Source: Gnetum montanum
Taxonomy: Eukaryota > Streptophyta > Gnetopsida > Gnetales > Gnetaceae
Reading direction: 5' to 3'
Length of the DNA stretch: 61,159 bases
NCBI GenBank assembly: GCA_015680685.1
Contig: MNCI01023899.1
Location: forward strand, 15,502-76,660
Shown here: in pieces, positions 24,431 to 34,646 of the stretch
Layout: every line of letters begins with the position of its first letter
Position numbering within the stretch: position 1 is the first letter of the stretch
Program-made: the position numbers and the translations under genes
Notes under the pieces: generated by a model
The model's input: the letters and a program-made list of their open reading frames with translations, nothing else
Told to the model about the DNA's origin: nothing
Databases searched by the model: none

Positions 24431-25076
24431 GGATCTTAGTGTAGAAGCCACAAAAATCTTGCTTTGTAGGCTTAATTAGCATAAAAACAACCTTGACCAA
24501 TGTCCAAATCTATCTAAGAGCCATGCAACCATAAACCATGACCCACCAAGGCCTAAAACTAGCAAAACTCAACTTTCTTTTGACCTATATTAGCCAAGTT
24601 TGACCATATCTAGTAGGCTTTGCTTGATGTTTCAACTTGTTTTTGGCCTAATGTTGCATTGTCCAGCCTTATAACCTTCTTATATCCTTTTACGTAGCCT
24701 TATACTTCCTTTATCTATTTTATTTTTCTTTATTTAGCCTTTGATTAATGTTAAATAGTGGGGTTTGACCTTCCCTAACCATTGTTTGGCTCCATGGCAT
24801 TATGGCCTACCAACGCCTAAAATTGGAAAAACCATGACCCTTGTTGATCAATTGTAGCCTTATTCCTTCTTTTGACCTTTACTTGGCCACTATTGCACTT
24901 TTTTTGTTTTCTTTTACCTTATTTATAGCCTTGGATGACCTTATTTCCACTAGAATAGAACATATTTGCATGATTTTATAACATTTTAAGCATGATTTAT
25001 TAATTTTTCTTTACCCAAGTGCCACTTAATATGCTTTTGGTTGACATGTAGAATCAAAGTATGAGTACCTAGGAGT
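24431..25076. other. Spacer with degenerate GGCCTAAAACTAG motifs
   Basis: No coding signal. Two or three copies of a motif like ACCAAGGCCTAAAACTAGC occur (24548, 24805), the same word that makes up the short tandem repeats after integrase in elements B and C. It ends where the 3' LTR of element C begins. Confidence 0.45.
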
Positions 25077-27104
25077 TGATTAGTCAACCTTTAAGCCTAA
25101 GTGGGCCTCACAATTATGTAAAATAGTATATTAACCCTGATTGCCTAGATCTTAAGCATGTGAGTCTTGTCGACTGCATAGCCTCAATAGAGAAACCTCT
25201 AGAGTGGCCTGAATACCTAGTCAAAACCCTTAACTTAGAGGTAGGTGACATAACCAAAGACTTGTGACATCTAAAAACATTAGTGGCTAAAACATCGAGA
25301 GGTCTACGGGTGTGCAACCTAACTCCGAATATGTGCAAGGGTCATGCTAGGGAAATAGAAATGAGGTACCCTAAATGGTCTGGTCAATTAGATAGAGACT
25401 TAAGTGGTGTTAAAATAACCATTTGTAATAGGAGTTTATGGAGCGTTACAAGTGGGTGCCAGGACAACAAGCAAGAGTGTAGAACATGAAAATGTATATT
25501 GATAGCAAAGAAATGCAAGAGTTATGCTTAATATTAGAAAAAAAATGCTGATAAAGGAAATGGAACAAAGCTTGAGAGTAGAGAAATGAACCTCCCAAAA
25601 ATTGAGCGTAACTTTTGCTTGAATAGGAAGTGAAGATAGTATGCGGCATCAGACAGGCATAATAACACTGTAGTAGTGTGATCACAGTCTTTGGGATGCT
25701 CAAGACATGGTGCTAGTAGCTGTAAGGGAGGCTAAAACTGCTAGGTTGGTTGTCACCATGTTCTACTGGTGCAATGGTAGACTACGTTGCAATACTCGCC
25801 AAGGTGTGAAGCTTAGATGCTTACATGTAGGAGTGATGGGGATGCTCAGAATGCTCAATTCTCAATGCTCTTCTAATTTGACAATCCTTCAAGTGCTAAA
25901 CATCGGGGTATTTATAGAGCTAGGTTTAGTGTGAAATGCAGATTTGGTGCGATGTGGCATGGGTGCCATGTGGCATGAGAGTAGATAGGGTTATTCTAAC
26001 ATGTTATGCTGTTTGTAGCAAAGTGTTATGCTTTGAAGGACAACAATAGGTACCTAGAGACTATTGAACTGTGACCACACTACCCGGACTACATGTGCTA
26101 GAGTTTGAGAGACTACAATGTACCTACAAACAGTGTCAAAAATAATGCAACTTGGAGACTACGCTCCAGGACTATGTCTTTCCCCTCTTCCAAGTAGGGT
26201 CAAGCATAGGGATAATTTTGGGGATCAATGGGAGGAGAAAAAGAAATGCAAATTGAGGGTCTTAGCTTCTGGAGGGATGTTAGAGCTAAGATGAAGGTTG
26301 ATGCCATGTTCTAGAGGCTTTTGGAGGCTATCAGAGGCATTTTCTTGGTGTTAAGATGGCTACACTACACAGCATAGCAAAATGTAGCAAGAACACTTAA
26401 TAAAATTTTGTAAATTTTGATTTTCCATACTTGTCACATTGGTTACACTGCATAGCATAGCAAAGTGTAGTAGGGACACTCTGAAAAATGTTGATAAAAT
26501 CTGCAATGTTTCTTCCATGGCACGATGGTGACACTATGGAGTCTTGGGAGTCAGAAAATGTGCTAGATGCATCTTCCATGTTCAACAATCTTGAGAGATC
26601 CTTGTCCAACACTTAGGAAAAATTCAACACTAAAACCTAGGTCACACTCACTACACTGTGCAGCGTAGTAGAGCATAGTAGCCTAAAAGTTAGAAAACTA
26701 GCCAAACTATTTCATCCATCGTGAGCAATTTTGATAGACTCTAGCCTAGTTCTTGTGTGGACTGGAAATCAAGACATGTGTCAAGTTGGTTACGCTAGGG
26801 AGCGTAGCAAGCTTGATAGCCTAAGAGATAGAAAATTTACCAAATTGTTTGATCCATCCCAAGCACCCCTTGATCACTTTTGACTTGACACTTGTGTAGA
26901 CTAGCCATGGGAGTGTGTGCTACGCTAGTTGGATTGGAAGCATAGTAGGAAACTTAGAAAAATTTTACAAAAAATAGGACTCATTTGTGCTACGTTGTCT
27001 ATGCTACAGAGCATAGCACTAGACTTAGAAAAATTTTCCTAAATTTTGGATACTTAGACAAATTTTTCATTGAACCGTAGAAGCCTAAAATTGATGATGT
27101 TTCA
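25077..27104 (-). mobile_element. 3' LTR of Tat/Ogre-like element C
   Basis: This about 2.0-kb segment is a direct repeat of 42143-44144, collinear along nearly its whole length but well diverged. Read on the minus strand, both begin TGAAACA and end in ...CA. The left end is less certain (25077 gives TGATTAG and a near-match flank GGAGT, against AGAGT at 44145). A minus-strand TATA box (CTCTATAAATACCC) overlaps 25909-25916. The purine-rich tract at 27105-27122 next to the inner end marks this as the 3' LTR. Confidence 0.75.
26350..27060 (-). repeat. Dyad-rich U3 region of the element C LTR
   Basis: Upstream of the LTR TATA box the motif GCTACGCT/AGCGTAGC recurs at least five times, often as short inverted pairs (for example TTACGCTAGGGAGCGTAGC near 26790 and CTATGCTACAGAGCATAGC near 27000), followed by a TTAGAAAATTTT-like word. 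The same series is in the other LTR at 43390-44080. It may be an array of binding sites. Confidence 0.6.
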
Positions 27105-27122
27105 TTGGCCTCTCTTTGTTGA
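27105..27122 (-). other. Polypurine tract of element C
   Basis: On the minus strand CAACAAAGAGAGGCCAA lies directly before the LTR start TGAAACATC. Element B has the closely similar CAAAGACGAGCCAA before TGAAACACC at 48675, which confirms this as the plus-strand priming site. Confidence 0.7.
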
Positions 27123-28639
27123 CATATAGAGGATTGACCTGAGAGACATTGACAAAGAATACAAAATATCATGATGTACACAACACCAACACCACTTGAC
27201 AGTGCTCGATTAGACAACACTTCACTATGCTTGAGAGTGCCAGGGGAATGAAGTATGATGGAAAATAGGTTAGGGAGATGGATCAAGGGATGATGGATGG
27301 GGAGGGTGTTCATTGGTAGGATGCAACATTATGATGGCTTGTCATCCAAGCATGATCCATTTTTAGAGTGCTTGTGAGGGAGTCAGCATGCAGGGGTGGC
27401 CCACTCTTAAGATTTTGTCCTCTTGTTGGAGTGCTTGTGAAATGGTCAATCCAGGGCTGAACCTGTTGCAAAATGGCAACTATGTCATTTTATTTGGGCA
27501 TTTAGATTGTCCCATTTTCTTTTGTTTTCTTATTCTTTATTTTTATTTTTTATTTTTTATATTCTCTCTCTTTTCTATTTCACATTTTCTTTCTTTTGTG
27601 TTGCCAGGTGCACTACATGCCAATCAATATTTGCTTAGAGGCAACCGCATCGCATTTGTAGGATAGGTGTTTCCTCCCCAGGATGAGTTGTGTTACATTT
27701 GTTTGGAACTTTGACTAGTCCACAAAGGCTTCCCATGGGACAAGTAGCATTACGTTTGTCATGTGTTTAGTACTTGACTGCAGCAAAGGTTTCACATGTA
27801 GTAGAGAAGCTTGCGGGAAGTGTGGGAGATTGCAAGATCAAGAGGTAGAGGTTAGTTGGCTAGGGAAATGATAGGGATGTGCACTCTCAAGTAGCTTAGC
27901 TAGCCAAAGTAGACACATCAAAGCAGTGTGGTACCTTGCCATCATAATGAAACATACCCCTGAATGATGCCACTGAGGCTTCATCTTGCAAACACAACAC
28001 AAAGAAAATAGGAAAAAAAAACCACCATGTGAGATGAAGGTGAAGTCCTGTTTGCAAGGACATTGCGAGGGATGTGAATGCTATGTTAGTTACAAGTATG
28101 TTTAATGTCAAAAGTAAGAAGACCAGTGCAAGCATGATGGCAGTTAGCTCTAAAAAATATGATAGCTACCCTAGAAGTGAGCACCCAAGTGGCTAGAGGC
28201 GATGGTGATGCAGGTGCTTGGGAGTTCCCACCAAAGGCAGGAGCTAGGAAATCCAGCTGCATGGTGGAGAACCATGCTATTGGACACTCTTTCAAGCTCA
28301 GACAATGGTGAGGGTTGTAGGATCGCAGTGCTATGAGTGGGCCATAGTATCACTAGTACTCCAGCGGGTGATGCTGATAGTGAGAGCTCTAACTAGGATG
28401 ATTGATGATGGTGGTGGTAGCTCCAGAAGGTCAACAAGATGTCATAAGGAATCTTTGGAAGATTGGCAAGATGCTGAGGATGATGATGTTGCAAATGCTC
28501 CAGATGGTTTTTCCTTGACAACATGAACTTCATTTTGGAACTGCAACATCCCACCCCATCCTATCCGAGAGATGTGTGTAGGCCATAGAGGATTGGAAGT
28601 ATTCTCACTTGCTTGTCTGTAGAACTATGTGTGTTGAAC
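27123..28639 (-). other. 3' non-coding region of element C
   Basis: Sequence between the integrase-side repeats and the polypurine tract. Apart from the possible small exon at 27896-28000, I see no protein similarity. A strongly T-rich stretch at 27510-27600 ending TTGCCAG looks like a plus-strand intron end, but no plus-strand protein could be followed across it. Confidence 0.4.
27896..28000 (-). other. Possible small sense exon after integrase (element C)
   Basis: A pyrimidine-rich stretch ending TTTGCAAG precedes a frame reading QDEASVASFRGMFHYDGKVP and stopping at 27896. Element B has the same arrangement at 47800-47950 (TTACAG, then QDEA...NHYGGKSP). Conservation of an acceptor-like site plus reading between two diverged copies hints at a spliced extra sense exon. 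The product is unknown and the similarity short. Confidence 0.3.
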
Positions 28640-28980
28640 TCTGGATGCTGAACTGCAAACCCAGTTTTAGGTCTTGGTAGGTCACATGTTGTGCTAGTTT
28701 AAAGTCCTAGCAGACGATGATCCCAGTTTAAGGTCTAGGTAGACCATGTTGTGCTAGTTTAAGGTCCTAGTAGATCACTATGCTAGTTTAACATCATAGT
28801 GAATAGTGGATGGCTAGTTTAGGGTCATAGAGAACCATGCTATGGGTGCTAGTTTAATGTGATAGCCTAAGAACATTCTATGCTAGTTGAATGTCATGGT
28901 AGATATTTATGCCAATTTAAAATCATAGCAGATGTCTATGCCAGTTTAACATCATAGCAGATGTCTACTTACCTTGCTTT
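28640..28980 (-). repeat. Short tandem repeats after integrase (element C)
   Basis: About nine imperfect 30-40-bp units with the plus-strand core GCTAGTTTAAGGTCCTAGTAG. The complement matches the unit at 47400-47720 in element B. Related units occur at 32590 and 37870-38070 on either side of gene copy N2. Confidence 0.75.
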
Positions 28981-28983
28981 TTA

Positions 28984-30349
28984 TCATTGGTACGATACTA
29001 TGTACAAGGTGTAGTACGGATTTAGGTATGAGTGGTTAATAGGATTGGCAAACTCATTGTTGTCTAGATCAGCAAGCTTGAAGCCTCCATTGTTATATTT
29101 CTTTACAACCAAGAAAGGTGCTTCCCAGTTGGCTGAGAACATGTTTGCAGGCTCCTGAATGACCTTGAGGACTAGGTCCCCCTTCTTGATCAAGTGTTGA
29201 TGGTGATGGTGATGGTGCTTTTGTTGTTGGTTTTCTTGGTACCACTCGATGCAATCAAGTGTTTGCATGTGCTCCTCCTCTATTGAGACTAGGTTGATGG
29301 TTCTCAAATTATTATTTTAAACCTTATTAATGAAGCTTGAGAGGATCATTCAAAGCAATGGGACCTAAAATTCAAGAGGCAACATTGCTTCAGATCCATA
29401 CACAAGACTATATGGCATCTTACCTATCGCTATTCTACCTATCATACAATAGGACCATAGTGCACAGACTAGTTGTTCGTGCAATCATCACTTGCTATTG
29501 TTAAGCATCCTCTTTAGAAGGTTGATGATGACTTTGTTTGTAGCCTCCGCTTGACCATTCGCTTGTGGTAGTATGATGATGAGAAGGAATGTTTAATGCC
29601 AAGGTTTTCACAAAAGGCTTTGGTTTCTATATTGCTAAATTATAACCCATTGTCTATGACTATAGTCATGGAAAGGCCAAATTAGGTCACTATGTTATCT
29701 AGGATGAATTTGCAAACCTGTGGTGATGTTGTCTTCCTAAGGGAAATAGCTTCAACCACTTTGTAAAATATTCAGTTGTAGTAATGTTGAAGCTATGTCC
29801 TATGAAAGAATTAGGCATTATAGGCCCTATGATATCCAATCCTTGATGTTGGAATGACCATGTGGTTTATGTAGTATATAGTTCAATGGGTGGCATGTGC
29901 ATTAGGTTACCATGTTGCTGATACACATCACATGTCCTGACCCTGGAGACACAATCACACTCCATGTAAGGCCAGTAATAGCCTAGACATCTAATTTTTG
30001 TTGTGATTTCCCTAGGGGCTATATGGCCTCCACATAGTCCCTCATGGACATGGTCAACAATATTTTACGCTTCACTACTGCTAAGGAAAGTTAATAGTAT
30101 TCCATCATAGGATCTGTGACATAAGGTGTTGTCACCTACAAGGGCACACTGCCATGATTGCTTTTGTACTGCATCTTTTTGGGTAGAAATTAGATTTTGT
30201 GGGGGCTCTCCTTGTTGGAGGTATGTCTTACTATCGTTATACCACTCTTGGGTGTGAGCTATGCTTATGGATGTGATGCTTGTTATTTGATTTATAGGTA
30301 CAATGCAATCCACTATTGAAGTTATCAAAGTAGAAAACATTTGTGGCAC
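28984..30349 (-). pseudogene. Tat-like integrase (element C)
   Basis: Integrase is read right to left. The N-terminal part (EWYNDSKTYLQQG, DNTLCHRSYDGILL) lies at 30130-30260. The zinc domain is VHEGLCGGH...CLGYYWPYMECD with a Cys-x-x-x-Cys remnant (29950-30060). The core begins GLDIIGPIMPNS (29840) and continues FTKWLKLFPL; the rest is eroded. The C-terminal domain (KKGDLVLKVIQE, NWEAPFLVVKKY, NHSYLNPYY) is well preserved at 28984-29190. The same blocks, better kept, occur in element B at 46060-47388. Many stops are present. Confidence 0.75.
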
Positions 30350-30369
30350 TATGCTTAAGGCTAAAGTAG

Positions 30370-30810
30370 CTAATGCGTTAGCTATGGAATTTTCGTTTTG
30401 GGGAATATGTTGGACATCTATAGTTGCAAATTGTTTGAGTAAGTGCTATGTCAAATCACAGTAAGATTGTCGATGTTGTGCCTTACAAGCATAAACCTCT
30501 ATGACTTGATTGATGACCATTTGCGAATTGCCTTAGACTGCTATGTTTTGGATCCTTAACTCTTGAGCTACTAAGACACCTCTAAGGAGACCTTCATACT
30601 TTGCCACATTATTCGTAGAAGGACATATGAAGTGATATGCAAAGGGTTAGATCTCCCCAGAGGGGAATTTGATAACAGTAGCGACACTATCACCTTGTGT
30701 GGTTGAAGCACCATCAAAGTGCACAACTACCTTGAAGTTTGCAGGTACTTGACTTATGCTGCTGACATGCTCATTTGGAATTTTTGGATCAAGTGTTGCT
30801 TGATCATCTA
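30370..30810 (-). pseudogene. Archaeal-type RNase H (aRH) domain (element C)
   Basis: Between RNase H and integrase lies a second RNase H-like domain: HFDGASTTQGDSVATVIKF, NNVAKYEGLLRGVLVAQEL, NSQMVINQVIEVYACKAQH, and HIPQNENSIANALATLAL. This is the archaeal-type RNase H known in the Tat lineage. The first catalytic Asp (DGAS) remains. The expected Glu (N-E-A-E-Y) is Lys, and both later Asp residues (D-S-Q and A-D-A-L-A) are Asn. All three changes fit G-to-A transitions, so the domain is inactive as read. Confidence 0.75.
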
Positions 30811-30869
30811 TAGGTGAAGCTATGAGTTATGAAGTTATTGCTTGACATTTTGTGGATGCTTGTGCTATA

Positions 30870-31420
30870 TAGTGTAGGTCAAACTCTATGGTTATTACCT
30901 TCCATCATGCTATTTGACTACTTTCGTACATATTCATTGTAATTTCCTGAAGTACATTGCTTTTGCAAATGACATGAACTTGACTATAAAAAAGGTAGTG
31001 TGTCCACTTTTTGACTGCAAAGACTAAGGTAAGATAGTTCTTCTCCACATCATTATATTTTGCCTCATGGGTTACCAGCGCATGCCTTAAGTGGTAAACA
31101 AGAACCTCTAAGCCATCTTCTCGCTTTTGGCAAAGCAAAGAAGCAATGGACATGTCTAAGGTTGCAAGGTAAATATAGAATGGTTTATCTTCTTGCAAAG
31201 GGTAGATTGTTAGGATTTGAGGCAACTCCTTTTTTAGGTTGTCAAATGCCTCTGGGCATTGAGGTATCCACTCAAAGTGGACCCCCTTTTTAAGCAGATG
31301 TTACATTGGCTACAACTTATCTATCAACCTTGTGATAAACCTATGTATGAACTGTAATCTGCCTTGTAATTTGCGTAGCTCCTTAAAGTTTGTTGGTGGC
31401 ACTAGTTTGGTGATAGCCTT
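30870..31420 (-). pseudogene. RNase H of element C
   Basis: The first, canonical RNase H/connection region. Blocks are KPFYIYLATLDMSIASLLCQ (31150-31210), VYHLRHALVTHEAKYNDVEK (31050-31110), and KWTHYLFYSQVHVICKSN (30950-31010). It aligns with element B at 44990-45480. The region joins RT on one side and the archaeal-type domain on the other, the Tat order. Confidence 0.7.
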
Positions 31421-32070
31421 AACCTTGTCAGGGTCTATGCATATGCCTACTTTTGATACTACAAAGCCTAGCATGTGACCAGTTTTGATGCCAAAGACAC
31501 ACTTTTTGGATTTAGCCTAAGGTAATGTCCAACACAACATTGAGGATGCGGTCTAGGTCATGTACATGGTTACAAGACAATTTGGACTTAATTGCTATGT
31601 CATCAATGTAGTCATTAAGAAATTCTAATAGATAGTCACTAAAGATATACATCAGCGTGCATTGATATGTTGCTCTTGCATTCTTTAGTCCAAAGAGCAT
31701 CATTGTATAGCAAAATGTACCCCAAGCGATCATGAAAGTAGTGCTAAGTTGGTGCTCTGGGTTGATTCGAATTTGGTTGTACCCTGAGAACTTGTCCATA
31801 AAGGACAATAAGGCATGACTAGCTATAGTATCGATAAGTTGTTCAATACTAGGCAATGGGAAATCATCTTTAATGGTTTCCTTGTTTAGGTCCCAGAATT
31901 CTATGCAAATGCATATACTTCCATTTTTCTTAGGGAAAACTATAATGTTTGAGACCCAGTCAGCATAGTCAACTACCCGGATGAAACTAGCTTTGTAAAG
32001 CTTAGTGATCTCATCACGAAAAACCAATGCAACCTCAGGCTTGACTTTATGAGCTTTTTCTTAATTGGTT
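31421..32070 (-). pseudogene. Tat-like reverse transcriptase (element C)
   Basis: A 172-codon open frame (31512-32027) covers most of the RT palm: ADWVSNIIVFPKKNGSICIC, NKETIKDDFPLPSIEQLIDT, ALLSFMDKFSGYNQIRINPE, GTFCYTMMLFGLKNARATYQ, and NDYIDDIAIKSK. The wording (WVSNIV-PKKNG, KDDFPLP-I, FGLKNA-ATYQ) is that of the Tat/Ogre branch. Both catalytic boxes (FMDKFSGYNQ and YIDD) are intact, so this is the best preserved catalytic domain in the window. Confidence 0.85.
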
Positions 32071-32103
32071 TTACATGAGGATCAAGAATAATGTTATGTT
32101 GTA

Positions 32104-32376
32104 TTATGTGAACACGTTGACGTTATCGGTAAGGACTTTAGAGATGCTTTGTTTGATTTGAGGGTCTAACAAGAAACTAAGTTTCAATGTTTTTTCCTCA
32201 CCTTTACATGTTATTACAGGGACTTCTATGAGGGAATCCTTGATTACATCACTTGCTTCTAAGTGGAGAGCTCTAACTAGATGGTTTGGCAAGTCTAGAG
32301 ATGTCTCTAGGGATGCTACACTTGTGTTATAAGTGAATGGCTCAAAGTCTAGGAATTCAGTGTTTATGCATCTCAT
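32104..32376 (-). pseudogene. Pre-RT segment of element C pol
   Basis: A 90-codon frame just upstream of RT, with LETSLDLPNHLVRALHLEA and SLIEVPVITCKGEEKTLKLS. Element B has the equivalent (SLDEVPITTHSGEEKFLKLS) at 44148. It belongs to the N-terminal extension of the RT polyprotein. Its upstream end marks where the interval holding N2 begins. Confidence 0.65.
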
Positions 32377-32880
32377 GGAATTATCTTAATGTCCAGTCAA
32401 AACTAAGGGCGAATGAAGACTCTCGTATGCATTCATTTTTGCAATTTTGTTTAAGAGATCTTGCAAAACAACTAGAAGAATGTTAAGTAGCACCTATCTT
32501 AATAAAGAAAAATGCATAACATAAGGAAGAAAACATCATAAAAATTTAACTAATTGTGTAGTATGTAAAGTGATTTTTATGGCCTCGATTGACCATAAAT
32601 TTGTCAGTTTAAGGTCGTAGTGGATCATAGTTTATGCATGAGACATAGGTTTAAGCAAGGCTTGAGAGGTTGGAAAGGTGGGACCAAGCTAGATATTTAT
32701 TGGGTAATCAAAAAAAATGTAACAAGTTTTCTAAGTATAAGAAGCTAGAAAAGTTGCAAAATTTTTCTAACTCTAGGTGCTACGCTCGTCCAGTGTTATG
32801 CATGGGACATGGAACGTATCGCGTTACATGCGGGACATGAAACATCATGGGAGGGTGACATGTCCTTTAATCCTAAAGGG
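32377..32880. other. Spacer between element C RT and N2 promoter
   Basis: No coding similarity. It holds one unit of the GTTTAAGGTCGTAGTGGATC repeat at 32608, like the post-integrase repeats, and a GCTACGCT...GTTATGC patch (32785) similar to words in the element C U3. Confidence 0.4.
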
Positions 32881-32889
32881 TATAAATAG
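32881..32889 (+). promoter_or_regulatory. TATA box, probable promoter of N2
   Basis: TATAAATAG lies 141 bp upstream of the proposed first ATG of N2 (33030) and faces the same way, opposite to element C. The N1 TATA-like site is a similar distance from its ATG. Confidence 0.45.
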
Positions 32890-33357
32890 GGATTTTACCA
32901 TGGTAAACCTATCATTTTCAACATTAGAGCCAATAGTCATCCACAAATAGCACCATCAAGGCATAGCATAGCAGCAACAGAGGAAAGCTCGAGTGTGACA
33001 AAGAGGAAGCTAGAGTGTAGTAGCCAAACATGACACGTTGAAGTGAATGCAAAAACCCTGGCCTCACAAATGTTGATGAGGGAGAGTATAGCTTGAGATG
33101 CCTTCTTAGGGAATGCATTGAGGATTTTCGAGAGACACCGTTGGCCAAGAAAGATACTACACTCTACTCTTGTGATTTTTCTTTCCCTACTTTCTTGCAC
33201 ATTTTAGATTTTTGGGCTTTGAGGGTAACCTACTATGGGTAGGGACTGTTGCCGCTGCTGTGGCTGCTTTGAGACATGGCTAGGGATGAGAGTGCACATG
33301 ATGCATTTTTTTCTATTTTATTTTTTCTATTCTAGTCATTTTCATGCTTGGCTAGAG

Positions 33358-33505
33358 GGTTTGGTGTCCTATGCCATGGTGTAGGACAAGGGTTTTTGGG
33401 CATCCCACACCGTAGTGCAGAAGAAGGGTTTCTAGGCATCCCATGCTATGGTGTAGAACAAGGGTTTTTGCACATCTTGTGCCATAGTGTAGAACAAGAC
33501 ATGGC
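33358..33505 (+). repeat. 36-bp tandem repeat coding a 12-residue unit
   Basis: Four units of 36 bp, open throughout in one frame, giving GFLGIPHRSAEE / GFLGIPCYGVEQ-type units. A length divisible by three keeps the frame, but the stretch falls within the supposed intron 1 of N2 and has no known similarity. Confidence 0.6.
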
Positions 33506-33589
33506 CAAGGTAGCCCAAGGGCAATGCTAGAGTGTAATGATTAGGGAAGGGTGACTGAAGATCATGTCCAACACACCAGGGTGTCCCTG

Positions 33590-33945
33590 AGAGTGTGACA
33601 AAAAGTTAGAAAAAAGTCTACCTTCCTAGTGCTATGCTTACAATGCAGTGGATAGTTAGAAAAATTTTGAAATTTTATAGGAAGCGTAACCAACACTTAG
33701 AAAATTTTGGCTAGATGTTACATCCCATGATGAGCATAACTAGCACTTAGAATTTTTTGCCAGTTGTTATGCTTCGTAGGGAGTGTAACCAATACTTAGA
33801 ATTTTTTGCTAGTTGTTATGGTTTGCAGAGAGTGTAACCAACACTTGAAAAAATTTTAAAGTTGAGAAAGTTATGCTCTTCAAGGAGTGTAACTGACAGT
33901 TAGAAAATTATTTGATGCTTGTAAAAAAATGTAACATTAGTGCTA
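33590..33945 (+). repeat. Degenerate repeats with GTGTAACCAACACTTAGAA
   Basis: Five or six copies of a unit of about 50-60 bp (CGTAGGGAGTGTAACCAACAC followed by TTAGAATTTTTTGCCAG) within the long first intron of N2. The wording resembles the TTAGAAAAATTTT words of the element C U3. Confidence 0.6.
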
Positions 33946-34120
33946 GGCCCTGTTGGCAACTGGGCATATTAGATGGGTATGCCAACATCCCTTTCCCATT
34001 AGGTCTAGTGGAAGGTTAATTATGTTAAATGTAATTTTTTATACATTTTTATTTTATTTTATTTTATTTTTATTTTTTCAATGCTAATAATTTTCTCTTA
34101 TTGCTATTATGGCATTACAG

Positions 34121-34570
34121 GGTGTTGTTGAAGCTTGTTCTTATCGTAGTTGAACTGGTGGGCATTTTGTGCTGTATGAGTGATCCTATACCAAATGTGC
34201 CTGCACCAGACACACGTGTAGGATACTAGGTGATTTGGTTCAGGTTAGGCACTCAAGAATTCCTAGAATTCTTTCTCCACCACTTCAATGTGATAATGTG
34301 GTCACACTTGTTGGCCAAAGAAATAGGTGTCATAATAGAGAAATTATTGCTTGGGGTAAACCAAGGCATTCTAAGGTTCATGTTTGATGAGCCTGCTGAA
34401 GATGAAGGGGTAGAGAGCTCGATCTAGTGCCAAAAAGGCCTTATACTCTTATCTAGGATCTGGGGAATGCTTGAGTTCCAATGCTACAACAAGTATAACA
34501 CTATGTTTCTCACTTGACGCATGCACACTATTTTTTAGAATGCACCTAGGATAGCCTATTATGCTAGAGG
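34121..34570 (+). pseudogene. N2 exon 2: NIF/FCP1-like domain
   Basis: The exon follows a T-rich stretch ending GGCATTACAG and ends at a GGTGAGCCC donor. It reads LKLVLIVVELVGILCC (where NIF domains have L-V-L-D-L-N/D-G/E-x-L), then WFRLGTQEFLEFFLHHFNVI and MWSHLL (R-P-G-x-x-E-F-L ... W-S/T-A). The last block is IWGMLEFQCYNKYNTMFL (Y-N-x-S-N-T-L-L-I-D-D). Spacing and hydrophobic pattern agree with NLI-interacting-factor-like domains. The nucleophilic Asp appears as Glu, and no D-D follows the N-T block, so phosphatase activity is unlikely even before the two in-frame stops. Some other HAD-fold origin is possible. Confidence 0.55.
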
Positions 34571-34646
34571 GTGAGCCCTATTGTGATTTCTTGTATTGCC
34601 TATTATCTCATGACTTAAGATGCTAACTACTTTTACTTATTGCCAG

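Noticed and set aside
27388-27666. 92-codon plus-strand frame with a hydrophobic centre
   Set aside because: The hydrophobic centre is a T-rich intron-like tract in the 3' non-coding part of element C, and no similarity to any family could be seen on either side of it.
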